A DNA stretch of 35,270 nucleotides, taken from positions 1 to 35,270 of the IMG/VR virus record IMGVR_UViG_3300035680_000042, one strand, 5' to 3'. The DNA is from a virus. The notes beneath the pieces are model-generated. The model saw only the letters and a program-made list of their open reading frames with translations, searched no databases and was not told the DNA's origin. The position numbers and the translations under genes are program-made. Below are positions 24,771 to 31,610 of this stretch, one piece after another. Position 1 is the first letter of the stretch. Each line of letters opens with the position of its first letter.

Positions 24771-24978
24771 TGTCTTGGATTTCTTTTTTTAGATCACTCA
24801 AGTCCTTGCAGGATTTACGAGCATCAGATGGTTTGTCCCATTGCATGATTCCATCGGCAATTGCTACTGCACGATCTCGCTGGTCATTGGAACGATTTAG
24901 TTTCTCCTGCATCGTCATCTCTGGTTTGGATTGCTCCACAAGAAATGCTTCTACAAGTTGTTGGATGTTTTCGATCAT
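24745..24978 (-). CDS. Helical protein, function unknown
   Basis: 77 residues, almost entirely helical and charged (LVEAFLVEQSKPEMTMQEKL, DLKKEIQDNDRYIEMQ). Overlaps the upstream gene by ATGA (24975-24978) and the downstream gene by 26 bp. No membrane segment or known motif. Confidence 0.55.
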   Translation of the reverse strand: MIENIQQLVEAFLVEQSKPEMTMQEKLNRSNDQRDRAVAIADGIMQWDKPSDARKSCKDLSDLKKEIQDNDRYIEMQ

Positions 24979-25193
24979 TTTAAAATAAAGTCGTGATCTT
25001 GTATTAATTGATAAAGGTGATCACGAGTTGCTTGAAGTGCTTCATCTGCTGTTTGGAATGTGTTTCCATGCTTTAACCAATTGCGTAGTTGGTGGTCTAG
25101 GTTCTGAATACAGTTTTTAAATGCCGATCCATTGATGGCATCGTAATGATCCTGTTCATCTATTGGTAATTGAAACTCCAGTATCGCTTTCAT
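24975..25193 (-). CDS. Small conserved-looking phage protein
   Basis: 72 residues, MKAILEFQLPIDEQDHYDAI, then a helical C-terminus. The start MKAILEFxLPxD followed by a helix with LDxxLR is a frequent small protein of phage replication regions, role unknown. ATGA overlaps with both neighbours. Confidence 0.65.
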   Translation of the reverse strand: MKAILEFQLPIDEQDHYDAINGSAFKNCIQNLDHQLRNWLKHGNTFQTADEALQATRDHLYQLIQDHDFILK

Positions 25194-25390
25194 TTTTCAA
25201 TTGCGGCGTTGATTGCTTCGTTGATCTTTAGGGTTTTTCCTAAAGTGTTAAGCATTTCGATTTCGCTCAAGATTCCCTCAAGGTAGGAGATTTTTTTGTT
25301 GAGGCGTTGATTTTCCTGCATGATTTGATTCAAGAGGTTTTGAATCTCTGGATATTCGGGGAATCTGTCGGTGTTTATTTCTATGCTCAT
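25190..25390 (-). CDS. Coiled-coil protein, function unknown
   Basis: 66 residues, mostly a coiled coil (residues 17-50, LLNQIMQENQRLNKKISYLE). Its leader carries GTAACCACGCAC directly before the ATG (25391-25402) instead of a Shine-Dalgarno sequence. Overlaps the next gene by ATGA. Confidence 0.55.
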   Translation of the reverse strand: MSIEINTDRFPEYPEIQNLLNQIMQENQRLNKKISYLEGILSEIEMLNTLGKTLKINEAINAAIEK

Positions 25391-25398
25391 GTGCGTGG

Positions 25399-25893
25399 TT
25401 ACTTTATGCTGTTAAGGTATTCTTGCTGGATGGATTTGGGCCAAGTGTTGAAGGGGAATGTATTCCAAGTTGGGTGAACCAACATGGATTCTGGATATAC
25501 ATAGCACCGCCAAACAAACGCTTCCTGCTCATTCACTCCAAGGCGTGAGGTGATGGTTGGTTTCTTGGCTTTTAAAGCCTCGTAATCCATGCCTTCATCC
25601 TCATATCTACCCTGATTCAACCATGTGCTAGGGTTGGGAATGAACTTGCCTCCATCCTTCTGCCAATCGGGAGAAGCAATGGATCTCTTTAGTGCAGGAA
25701 GAACACGCTCAATGGACAACTTCTTCCTCATCCATATTTCCTTGCAGTAAGGCTTTGCTGTCTTCTTCGGGTATGCTGACCAGAACGCCTCAAAGTCTTT
25801 GCTGGAGGCTTTCTTGGGGCTTATAGGGGCATCCTGTATATCGTAGGGACGATTGCAACAGGGGCAAATATCTGCTTCTTGTATTGTATTCAT
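25399..25893 (-). CDS. Replisome-organiser / DnaT-like replication protein
   Basis: 164 residues from the ATG at 25893, chosen because GAGGAG (25901-25906) precedes it by 7 nt and it follows the upstream stop (TTTTAAAATG). N-terminal CPCC (residues 10-13) may bind metal. FEAFWSAYPKK at 34-44, the downstream basic helix (IWMRKKLSIERVLPALKR) and FIPNPSTWLNQGRYED form the signature of a domain found in phage replication initiation and primosome-loading proteins. It likely helps load helicase at the phage origin. The ribosome binding site lies inside the last codons of the upstream nuclease gene. Confidence 0.65.
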   Translation of the reverse strand: MNTIQEADICPCCNRPYDIQDAPISPKKASSKDFEAFWSAYPKKTAKPYCKEIWMRKKLSIERVLPALKRSIASPDWQKDGGKFIPNPSTWLNQGRYEDEGMDYEALKAKKPTITSRLGVNEQEAFVWRCYVYPESMLVHPTWNTFPFNTWPKSIQQEYLNSIK

Positions 25894-25894
25894 T

Positions 25895-26236
25895 TTAAAA
25901 CTCCTCGTATGACCATTGTTTCTTTTTGTATTGGACGGCAACAAACCTAAACCAAGGATGGTTTTCAGCGGCTACCTTGATCTTCACCCTGCCAGTTCCT
26001 TGCCAAAAACCTTTGACTTCATGGTATTCAATCGTGCCATCGGCATTGATAACAAAGAAGTCGGGTGTATAGGTTGTCAGCTTGGCAAGTTTTAATGCCA
26101 TAGCCTCAAACTGGTAGTGGTGAATCTCTCCTGCTTGTTTGCGTTGTTCTAGGAGGGCGGCATAGGCTTGCTCCGTTTTATTCATCTGTCCAGCAACACG
26201 CCTTGAGGTGTTGCCTTTGGCTCGGAATGTTCTCAT
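25895..26236 (-). CDS. DUF1064-type nuclease (PD-(D/E)XK fold)
   Basis: 113 residues. Residue pattern Glu22 (NKTEQAYA), Asp59 (YTPDFFV) and Glu73-x-Lys75 (EYHEVKGFW) fits the PD-(D/E)XK nuclease core of DUF1064 phage proteins, some of which act as Holliday-junction resolvases. The length agrees with the family. It overlaps the upstream winged-helix gene by ATGA and its last codons carry the next gene's ribosome binding site. It would process branched DNA during replication or packaging. Confidence 0.75.
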   Translation of the reverse strand: MRTFRAKGNTSRRVAGQMNKTEQAYAALLEQRKQAGEIHHYQFEAMALKLAKLTTYTPDFFVINADGTIEYHEVKGFWQGTGRVKIKVAAENHPWFRFVAVQYKKKQWSYEEF

Positions 26237-26658
26237 ATAGAAATTATCATTTCTTCAACTGCCAACTTCCCTTTTTCTGTGATGCGTGAAATCAGATTGC
26301 TTTTACCAAAATCGGAAAGCCTTGTTTCTCCTGTTTCCTCAATTAGTCCAAGAAATCTTAATTCACCGCAACGCTTCCGATAACAAGCCATTTTCTGGTA
26401 TAGACCAGTTATTTTTCCAGCTTCCTCATCGGTAAGTTCTCCATTCTTTTTATATGCCAAGAGAAGTTCAGCCTTCTGGCTTCCCCACCTAATCTTGTCA
26501 TCTTTAGTTACGGCTAACTTCGATGTAACGGGATCGCTATTTCTGGCATAACCCGTCCACTCTGGAGTTGGATTTCCCTCTTGGTTATTATAAGAAAAAT
26601 CAAAGTCGAATTGGTCACTCATTCCAGTTGGGGAAGTTGATTTTTCCTTTGTCATCAA
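26233..26658 (-). CDS. Winged-helix protein of the replication region
   Basis: 141 residues if started at 26658; the ATG at 26622 (MSDQFDFDF) is equally possible because it overlaps the upstream stop as ATGAGTGA. Residues about 40-115 contain ARNSDPVTSKLA, GSQKAELLLAY, LTDEEAGKITGL and KRCGELRFLGLIEETGETR, the pattern of a winged helix-turn-helix domain found in phage replication-region proteins. It may bind phage DNA. Ends with an ATGA overlap. Confidence 0.6.
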   Translation of the reverse strand: MMTKEKSTSPTGMSDQFDFDFSYNNQEGNPTPEWTGYARNSDPVTSKLAVTKDDKIRWGSQKAELLLAYKKNGELTDEEAGKITGLYQKMACYRKRCGELRFLGLIEETGETRLSDFGKSNLISRITEKGKLAVEEMIISI

Positions 26659-26821
26659 TGCCTACGCAATAAAGGTTGGAGAAAGAACGCTTTACTGATC
26701 TTGCTCCTGCATCGAATGCTTCCTTTACCCTGTCATCTAGCGATGGAATGCTATTATCAGGGTTGAGATAACGGATATGCTCTCCGCTCAAATAATCTTC
26801 AGCTTCCTTTGAGTGTTTCAT
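26615..26821 (-). CDS. Small protein, function unknown
   Basis: 68 residues from the ATG at 26821, which overlaps the upstream stop by ATGA; two codons further upstream there is another ATG. Hydrophilic, one helix (DDRVKEAFDAGARSVKRS), one Cys. Function unknown. Confidence 0.5.
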   Translation of the reverse strand: MKHSKEAEDYLSGEHIRYLNPDNSIPSLDDRVKEAFDAGARSVKRSFSNLYCVGIDDKGKINFPNWNE

Positions 26822-27042
26822 TTGCAAAGGAAATAAGCCCCGAATCCAATTGATACGATCAGAAGGGCAAACAGCACTCGCATGACTGCCTTTAGATCAT
26901 TGATGTTCTCCTCAAGTTCAAGGAGTTCGGAATGATGCTTCCTGACCATCTCTAGGATATGCTCTGATTCCCGAAAGTGGAAATCAATCCTTGAGGCGAT
27001 CTCGTTGATTTTGTCGGATGTGGTTGGTTTTCTCAATTTCAT
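26818..27042 (-). CDS. Coiled-coil protein with C-terminal membrane anchor
   Basis: 74 residues. A charged helix (about residues 10-50) is followed by a membrane segment VLFALLIVSIGFGAYFL and the tail CK. It is thus a tail-anchored protein. The leader has GCAACCACGCACC directly before the ATG (27043-27055) and no Shine-Dalgarno sequence. Role unknown; membrane tethering of a replication factor is possible. Confidence 0.55.
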   Translation of the reverse strand: MKLRKPTTSDKINEIASRIDFHFRESEHILEMVRKHHSELLELEENINDLKAVMRVLFALLIVSIGFGAYFLCK

Positions 27043-27075
27043 GGTGCGTGGTTGCTGGTGTTGGGTTTGGGTTAA

Positions 27076-27393
27076 TTAAAACGGAATGTCATCGTAGTCA
27101 TCTGCTGGTGCTGGCTTTGGTGCAGGAGACTTAAATGCGGTCTTCAGCTTTGGGACAAAGCCAGAAGGCTTCTTCACTTTGTAGTTTCCAAGGATGGGTT
27201 GCTTCTTCCCTGCATCCCTAGATGCCTTTGAAAGAGATTGCTTGATCACTCCGTCATTGCCGTACTGGTCGGGAACTTCTGCTCCTGTCTCGTCCGTATT
27301 CGCATACATAACGATGTCGAGGTAGGTTCCCTTCTCGCCTTCGTAAAGCTCGGTCTTGTCGATCTTCTTAACGTCTATCTTTGCGGTTATCAT
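27076..27393 (-). CDS. Small SSB-like single-stranded DNA-binding protein
   Basis: 105 residues. A beta-rich core (MITAKIDVKKIDKTELYE, GTYLDIVMYANT) is followed by a basic, Pro-rich linker and the acidic tail DDYDDIPF. This tail closely matches the DDDIPF tip of bacterial SSB that recruits replication and repair partners. The gene lies between the RecB-like nuclease and replication genes. ssDNA binding is inferred from the tail, size and context; the core is short for a full OB fold, so a divergent fold is possible. It overlaps the next start region by 4 bp. Confidence 0.65.
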   Translation of the reverse strand: MITAKIDVKKIDKTELYEGEKGTYLDIVMYANTDETGAEVPDQYGNDGVIKQSLSKASRDAGKKQPILGNYKVKKPSGFVPKLKTAFKSPAPKPAPADDYDDIPF

Positions 27394-27608
27394 GGTTGTG
27401 CTGTTTGGTTGTTGGGTTCTTGGTTTTCTATGAATCCCTCGGATTTGAGGTAATAGAAAAGTTTATCTAATTGTTTAGGTGTTACTCTGCGGTTGTCCCC
27501 TGCAAATGCGGTGTAATGATTTCCGTTCCACATAATGACCCACTCCCTGCCTTGGAACATGATCCACATTGCCCTTGCATCGTCGGGATTTGCATCGTTA
27601 TTTGTCAC
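27390..27608 (-). CDS. Small protein between nuclease and SSB-like genes
   Basis: 72 residues if read from GTG at 27608, which overlaps the nuclease stop; the ATG at 27569 (MWIMFQGREW, 59 residues) is an alternative. Longer readings up to 27854 run antiparallel in register to the nuclease gene and are shadows. Contains WVIMWNGNHYTAFAG and a helix LDKLFYYLKSEGF. No family recognised. Ends ATGA-coupled to the SSB-like gene. Confidence 0.5.
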   Translation of the reverse strand: MTNNDANPDDARAMWIMFQGREWVIMWNGNHYTAFAGDNRRVTPKQLDKLFYYLKSEGFIENQEPNNQTAQP

Positions 27609-28668
27609 GGGAGATGGATGGTTCGCCTTCTTTTGTTTCGATGAGCCAACCAAGTTCGGAGTCAAGAACGGATTTGGCATCCTTCGCCTTAATGCCCTTT
27701 GCCTTTGCAACTGCCTTTTCGAGTGCCGTGATGCTAACCCTTGTGCAAGCCAGAAAGTCATCTGGTTTAAGAATACTAGAAAGCGCAGAACAAGCGGCGG
27801 TTGCATCGGGGACACTTCTGGATGTTCTTCCTTTTGTGAGCGAAAGTCCAGCAATTTGCGCTCCCGAAAGCAACCTTGCCTTCAATTCTTTGCGGATTCC
27901 AGCAATGAAATCCTCAACGATTTCAGCCTTGGCATCAAGGGAGGCGAGTTCCTCATTGGACAGGGTTGAAATGGCTACACTAGATGCAACTTGAAGGTGT
28001 GTCTGTGCGGTTTGAGCCTGATTGTAGGCATCGGGGCAAATGTTCTTTGCCCTGCACCATTTGCAAGTATTCGGGCTAGGATTGCGTGGAGCATTCGGGT
28101 CTTCAGATGCGGCTACAATCCCAAGGATCTCCGTTGTTGCGGCCTCCAGTTCCTCCTCATTGTACTCGGCAATGGTTGTGCCTCCTGCAAGCGGTTGGAT
28201 GATTGAAACGTAGATGGTCTTGAGCGCAGGGTAGTGGTGTTTGACTAGCACCGCATAAGCCTTTAGTTGCTGGTTTTCGCTAGCCTTCCCTTGTGCTGTT
28301 CTCCCTGTCTTGTAGTCGGTGACAACGGCAATGTCCCCAAAGATGTCGATACGATCAATGGCTCCAGAGAATGCATCATTATACCAGAATCTTTGCTCTA
28401 GGATTTCTTGTGTGCGTTGTCCAAGATCAAGTTGAGCAATGAGGTGGGTAAAACCAGATAGGCACAAAGTTGCGATTTCTTGCCCCTCTTCAGTTAGCTC
28501 CTCATACTCCTTTGTTCCAGCTAGGACGGCATGAACATCCGTTCCTAGTTGCATATAGGGATTGGGTTCTTGTTCTGGAAGTGTCTTTTCCAGATTCCAA
28601 GATCCTGCACAATCAGAAAGTCGGCTCATGCCGCTTGCTGAAGGTTTTCCGTTTCGCTCGTCAGTCAT
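27598..28668 (-). CDS. Cas4/RecB-like exonuclease (DUF2800 type) with four-Cys cluster
   Basis: 356 residues from the ATG at 28668, which follows the upstream stop by 1 nt (TAATATG); a longer frame to 28725 would overlap that gene. Nuclease motifs: GTDVH (His46), GAIDRID (Asp105), VVTDYKTG (Asp118, Lys120) and QQLKAYA, the RecB/Cas4 PD-(D/E)XK core. Cys20 plus C-x2-C-x5-C at 202-211 match the cysteines that hold a [4Fe-4S] cluster in Cas4 and AddB nucleases. It probably resects DNA ends for the RecT-like protein encoded upstream. Confidence 0.8.
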   Translation of the reverse strand: MTDERNGKPSASGMSRLSDCAGSWNLEKTLPEQEPNPYMQLGTDVHAVLAGTKEYEELTEEGQEIATLCLSGFTHLIAQLDLGQRTQEILEQRFWYNDAFSGAIDRIDIFGDIAVVTDYKTGRTAQGKASENQQLKAYAVLVKHHYPALKTIYVSIIQPLAGGTTIAEYNEEELEAATTEILGIVAASEDPNAPRNPSPNTCKWCRAKNICPDAYNQAQTAQTHLQVASSVAISTLSNEELASLDAKAEIVEDFIAGIRKELKARLLSGAQIAGLSLTKGRTSRSVPDATAACSALSSILKPDDFLACTRVSITALEKAVAKAKGIKAKDAKSVLDSELGWLIETKEGEPSISRDK

Positions 28669-28669
28669 A

Positions 28670-28990
28670 TTATTTAATAATGATATTGCAAGAATCCGTA
28701 ATGATATTGATTCCATTCTTTTCAACGTCGCTTTGCGTTAGTTGACGAATGTATTTTAAGTTTGTTTGGTATAAGAATGAGGATATTTCTTTCTTGCTTA
28801 ATGCTTTATCCTCTTTCTTTCTGCTTATTCCAAGCTGATAAGCCTCGGCAACGGCATTTTCAAAGATCCAATGCCTAGCAAAAAGTGGATGTTCATTTTT
28901 GTATTCAGAAAATGCACGACGAACAATGTCGAGGCACTCCTCATTCATGCCAACATCTGGTTTTCTTGTCATTTGCTTTGTGGTTGTCAT
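28670..28990 (-). CDS. Protein of the recombination module, function unknown
   Basis: 106 residues, hydrophilic with alternating helices (ECLDIVRRAFSEYKNEHPLF, EISSFLYQTNLKYIRQL). No motif recognised. Positioned between the RecT-like gene group and the nuclease with 1-nt spacing to the latter, so it may assist recombination. Confidence 0.55.
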   Translation of the reverse strand: MTTTKQMTRKPDVGMNEECLDIVRRAFSEYKNEHPLFARHWIFENAVAEAYQLGISRKKEDKALSKKEISSFLYQTNLKYIRQLTQSDVEKNGINIITDSCNIIIK

Positions 28991-28995
28991 ATTAA

Positions 28996-29184
28996 TTACC
29001 TGCTAGAATTATCATTTTTAATTATTTGATTCATTCTTTGACCATATATAAGAATTTGAGAAATAATATGTCCAATTCCCAATGCTAGTTGTTCTTCTTT
29101 ACAAGATGAATCATTTCCATGCCTTTTTAGGTGAAAATTAACTCCATCTTCCTCTTCTGTAATTATAATCTCTATAGTTTGCAT
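28996..29184 (-). CDS. Small protein, function unknown
   Basis: 62 residues. Beta-rich start MQTIEIIITEEEDGVNF and a C-terminal helix. Its ATG overlaps the RecT-like stop (TAATG), so translation is probably coupled. No family recognised. Confidence 0.5.
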   Translation of the reverse strand: MQTIEIIITEEEDGVNFHLKRHGNDSSCKEEQLALGIGHIISQILIYGQRMNQIIKNDNSSR

Positions 29185-30008
29185 TACAGGATTGGCTTAA
29201 AGGATTTTACATCATCCCATTTCTCAATGAGTCGGGCGATGATGGCATCGGGGATCAGGGGATTGCCATCCTTGTCGGCGAGTTTGCTATCCTTGGTAAT
29301 GCCCTTAACCTTCTTCGCCACTAGGAAGTGGATAATGTGGGCATCGGCAATCTCATCACTCCACATCAGGCTCTGAAGGAAGCTGATGGGATTGGTTGGA
29401 AGTTCCTTGGGTGCTTCTGGCGTATCTTCAACAATCTCGGCAACGATTGTCTCTGGCTCTTCTTCCTGCTTGATTACAGGCTTTTCAATGCGAATCTCCT
29501 TGGGTGCATTAAACTCGGCAACCTCTTCTGGCACATACATACCGCTGGTTGCCATCGGACAAGTGGTTCTGATGCCTTCGCTCACTACCCTGCTACGGAG
29601 CATTTGTCTTGGGAACTTGCGGAACATATCCCTGCCAGCAAGTCCTGCTGTCGTTGCTCGTTCCATGTCCCAAGTGATGCGAACCTTGCCTCCTTGTGGG
29701 TGCGAGAAGGTGGCATCGGCAATGTCATTGGTCAGGTTGTGCCATTCAACCGATCCTCCTGACTGAAGGAAGTCTCGGAGCATTGCCTCGCTCTTCTTTG
29801 AAGGTCGGCCTTGGATAATATCATAATCCCTAGCGGCTAGGGCAGGGTGACGACCCTCTGCAATGGAGATGAGCATCAGGGACATTGCGGCTTCGGGAGT
29901 CTTAATCCCGAATAGCCCCGATTTCGCAACGGCTAATGCCATTTGCTGAATCTCTGCCATTGGTATCATCGGGAGTTGACTTGTGGTTGCTAACGTGGTT
30001 GTATTCAT
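29184..30008 (-). CDS. RecT/Bet-like single-strand annealing protein
   Basis: 274 residues. Contains VAKSGLFGIKTPEAAMSLM, EGRHPALAARDYDIIQGRPS, KSEAMLRDFLQ, and FRKFPRQMLRSRVVSEGIR followed by YVPEEVAEF. This residue order matches a phage family usually annotated as RecT-like recombinases. It would anneal ssDNA produced by the neighbouring nuclease. The acidic, Pro-rich region at about 180-210 is a linker. The leader contains AACCACG twice (30009-30029), preceded by a strong hairpin. Confidence 0.65.
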   Translation of the reverse strand: MNTTTLATTSQLPMIPMAEIQQMALAVAKSGLFGIKTPEAAMSLMLISIAEGRHPALAARDYDIIQGRPSKKSEAMLRDFLQSGGSVEWHNLTNDIADATFSHPQGGKVRITWDMERATTAGLAGRDMFRKFPRQMLRSRVVSEGIRTTCPMATSGMYVPEEVAEFNAPKEIRIEKPVIKQEEEPETIVAEIVEDTPEAPKELPTNPISFLQSLMWSDEIADAHIIHFLVAKKVKGITKDSKLADKDGNPLIPDAIIARLIEKWDDVKSFKPIL

Positions 30009-30039
30009 TCGTGGTTCGTGCGTGGTTGCTTGATCCCAA

Positions 30040-30072
30040 ACTCCCTAGCCTTTATTCATGGGGCTAGGGAGT
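30040..30072. terminator. Strong intergenic hairpin between the RecT-like operon and upstream genes
   Basis: A perfect 11-bp stem (30040-30050 with 30062-30072) with an 11-nt loop. On the + strand it is followed by CCTTTTTT; on the - strand it is preceded by that A-run and followed only by TTT. It therefore looks like a terminator for + strand transcripts or a two-way terminator, although all surrounding genes are on the - strand. Confidence 0.5.
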
Positions 30073-30084
30073 CCTTTTTTGGGG

Positions 30085-30261
30085 TTACTTGGTTTTGTTT
30101 TTGGAACGTGGTTTACGCCCCTTAACTTCTGGAGTGGTTGCTTCGGCTTTGATCTTCGCCTTCTTCCCTGCTGACATTTTGCGAGTGTCGATCAGGGTTT
30201 TGTTTTTTGCTGGCGTGGTCTGCATCTTGTTGCGGATTGCGTCCATTACGGCTTTAAGCAT
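30085..30261 (-). CDS. Small strongly basic protein
   Basis: 58 residues from the ATG at 30261, overlapping the upstream stop by 8 bp; a longer frame to 30297 is less likely. Highly Lys/Arg/Thr-rich (KGRKPRSKNKTK at the end), probably nucleic-acid binding. It is followed by the hairpin at 30040-30072. Confidence 0.5.
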   Translation of the reverse strand: MLKAVMDAIRNKMQTTPAKNKTLIDTRKMSAGKKAKIKAEATTPEVKGRKPRSKNKTK

Positions 30262-30382
30262 CGGTCTTGTCGGCTGGGGTTGCGTGAACAAGGGCATGGA
30301 TTTCGAGGAGAAGCTCCTGCGAAATGTGTCCTAGTTTATTTGCGATCTCTTGAGCGAGATTATTCAGTTCTGCTAGTGTCAT
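30254..30382 (-). CDS. Micro-protein, helical
   Basis: 42 residues, MTLAELNNLAQEIANKLGHI, ending PADKTDA. Amphipathic helix. The start has an A/C-rich leader (AACCAAAACACCAAAACACA) and no Shine-Dalgarno sequence. It overlaps the next gene by 8 bp. Role unknown. Confidence 0.5.
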   Translation of the reverse strand: MTLAELNNLAQEIANKLGHISQELLLEIHALVHATPADKTDA

Positions 30383-30405
30383 TGTGTTTTGGTGTTTTGG
30401 TTTGG

Positions 30406-30666
30406 TTACTTGCATTTCCAAGCTCGGAGAGACTTGTTGATGCGAGAGTCTGGATCTCGTGCGGTCTTTGCGCTGGTGAGTTTAGCCTTCATCCCTTTCA
30501 TCCTAGCGCAAAAACTAGCCTTGCGTCCTGCATCGGCTTTAGTCTTTGGGTTAGGTGCAGGGGGCTTTAGGTTGCCTCCAGTCGCCTTGTTATAGGATGC
30601 CCTTCCCTTGGCATTCAAGCCCCCCTTGGGGTTCTTGCCTTCCTTCCTTGTCCATGCTTCGCTCAT
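30406..30666 (-). CDS. DUF6321-like basic phage protein
   Basis: 86 residues from the ATG at 30666, which overlaps the upstream micro-gene by ATGA. The sequence AWTRKEGKNPKGGLNAKG, then SFCARMKGMKAKLTSAKTA and DPDSRINKSLRAWKC is a highly conserved phage signature that I associate with DUF6321. The protein is short and very basic, and its role is unknown; DNA or RNA binding is likely. Confidence 0.75.
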   Translation of the reverse strand: MSEAWTRKEGKNPKGGLNAKGRASYNKATGGNLKPPAPNPKTKADAGRKASFCARMKGMKAKLTSAKTARDPDSRINKSLRAWKCK

Positions 30667-30734
30667 CGGAAGATTAAGGCTAGTGCGACAAGCACCGTGG
30701 AGAGAATGAATGTAGCAATAAATCGTGCGCTCAT
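30663..30734 (-). CDS. 23-residue transmembrane micro-protein
   Basis: MSARFIATFILSTVLVALAL then IFR: one hydrophobic helix with basic ends. Its start overlaps the stop of the upstream ribbon-helix-helix gene by ATGA and its stop overlaps the next start by ATGA. This double coupling strongly supports translation despite the tiny size. Role unknown. Confidence 0.6.
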   Translation of the reverse strand: MSARFIATFILSTVLVALALIFR

Positions 30735-30931
30735 GCGGTGGCAAAGTGCTTTTCAAATACCATAACGGCATACTGACTCATGCTTCTGCGCTCGGCTTTG
30801 GATGCCTCGGCAACCTTTGCCTTTAGGGTCTTTGGAAAGTAAAGGCCAAGGAAGCAATTATCTGCTTTCGAGGTGGGCTTTGAGGTGGTTTCAGTTGGTT
30901 CGGTTATTTCGGGTGTATCGGTGGTTGTCAT
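30731..30931 (-). CDS. Ribbon-helix-helix-like DNA-binding protein
   Basis: 66 residues. After a disordered Thr/Glu/Pro-rich N-terminus, residues about 25-64 (FLGLYFPKTLKAKVAEASKA, then ERRSMSQYAVMVFEKHF) fit the strand-helix-helix layout of Arc/MetJ-type repressors. A nested inverted repeat lies 29-55 bp upstream and could be its operator. It starts with MTTTD, with ACAACCAC just after the ATG. Confidence 0.6.
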   Translation of the reverse strand: MTTTDTPEITEPTETTSKPTSKADNCFLGLYFPKTLKAKVAEASKAERRSMSQYAVMVFEKHFATA

Positions 30932-30959
30932 GGATCAATGGTTAAAGTGAAGTGTCATC

Positions 30960-30986
30960 CTTGCATCCCTTAAAAGGTCGTGCAAG
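30960..30986. promoter_or_regulatory. Nested inverted repeat, possible operator
   Basis: CTTGCA and TGCAAG enclose CCTT-TT-AAGG in 27 bp (- strand reading). It lies between the 38-residue gene and the ribbon-helix-helix gene, next to an A/T-rich tract (30988-31010). Ribbon-helix-helix proteins often bind such repeats upstream of their own gene. Confidence 0.4.
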
Positions 30987-30987
30987 T

Positions 30988-31104
30988 TTATTTTTTTATA
31001 TTTTTTCTGAAGTTCGGGGTTCCGATTAGTCCCTTGTCTGCCAACCTTTGAAGGAAGATCCAAACGTAGGGGATACAGGGTTTGTGGTGCAGTTTCGTGG
31101 TCAT
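30988..31104 (-). CDS. Micro-protein, function unknown
   Basis: 38 residues, MTTKLHHKPCIPYVWIFLQR, then LADKGLIGTPNFRKNIKK. Starts within the stop of the zinc-ribbon gene (ATGA overlap). One Cys, basic C-terminus, no known motif. Its end forms an A-rich tract next to the inverted repeat. Confidence 0.4.
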   Translation of the reverse strand: MTTKLHHKPCIPYVWIFLQRLADKGLIGTPNFRKNIKK

Positions 31105-31274
31105 GCCTGTTCGTCGTATTGGTCGGGGTCTTGTAGGGTCTTTTCTATTGCTTCGTCAACGTCAATCTGTTGGTTGCATTTCGGGCAATGCTCGGCCCAA
31201 ACTCCAGCAGAATCTATCCTAATCGGAAACTCATGCTGGCATTCGGAATTCTGGCAAGTGTGATCGTATATCAT
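31101..31274 (-). CDS. Small zinc-ribbon protein
   Basis: 57 residues. C-x4-C (HTCQNSECQ) and C-x2-C (HCPKCNQQ) form a zinc ribbon, followed by an acidic helix (IDVDEAIEKTLQDPDQYDEQ). ATGA overlaps at both ends. Role unknown; such proteins often bind nucleic acid or a host partner. Confidence 0.6.
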   Translation of the reverse strand: MIYDHTCQNSECQHEFPIRIDSAGVWAEHCPKCNQQIDVDEAIEKTLQDPDQYDEQA

Positions 31275-31414
31275 AGTGATTCTATTGCTTTCTTGTATTG
31301 TTGTTCTTGTTTCTCGGCGGCATCAAGCCTATCGCAAAGAATTTGAACCTCTAACGCAAGAATACGGATTTGTTCGGCGATTGCGTCGAGTCGCTTGTTT
31401 TGTTCTTCGGTCAT
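31271..31414 (-). CDS. Coiled-coil micro-protein
   Basis: 47 residues, MTEEQNKRLDAIAEQIRILA and on as one long helix. Leader CGCAACC directly precedes the ATG. Overlaps the zinc-ribbon start by ATGA. Role unknown. Confidence 0.5.
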   Translation of the reverse strand: MTEEQNKRLDAIAEQIRILALEVQILCDRLDAAEKQEQQYKKAIESL

Positions 31415-31424
31415 GGTTGCGATA

Positions 31425-31586
31425 TCATTTTTTTGTGGTTTCTAGGAATGCAATGATTTCCTCTAACTTCTCGGAAATAGCATCTGTTGTGGCGATGAGG
31501 GCATTTAGCCTTTCCTCTAGGGTTTCTGTTTTCTGTTCGGTTGCTTTCATATAGGCCTTTAGGTGCTGATCGTTTAAGAATACCAT
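31425..31586 (-). CDS. Coiled-coil micro-protein
   Basis: 53 residues, helical (KATEQKTETLEERLNALIAT, SEKLEEIIAFLETT). Its leader contains GTAACCAC about 20 nt upstream of the ATG. Lies 10 nt before the next gene. Role unknown. Confidence 0.5.
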   Translation of the reverse strand: MVFLNDQHLKAYMKATEQKTETLEERLNALIATTDAISEKLEEIIAFLETTKK

Positions 31587-31610
31587 GTTTTTATGCGGTT
31601 AGTTGTGTGG

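Noticed and set aside
27390-27854. A 154-residue reading of the gene after the nuclease
   Set aside because: Its first 80 residues overlap the nuclease gene in another frame and look like a shadow; only the part after about 27608 is outside it.
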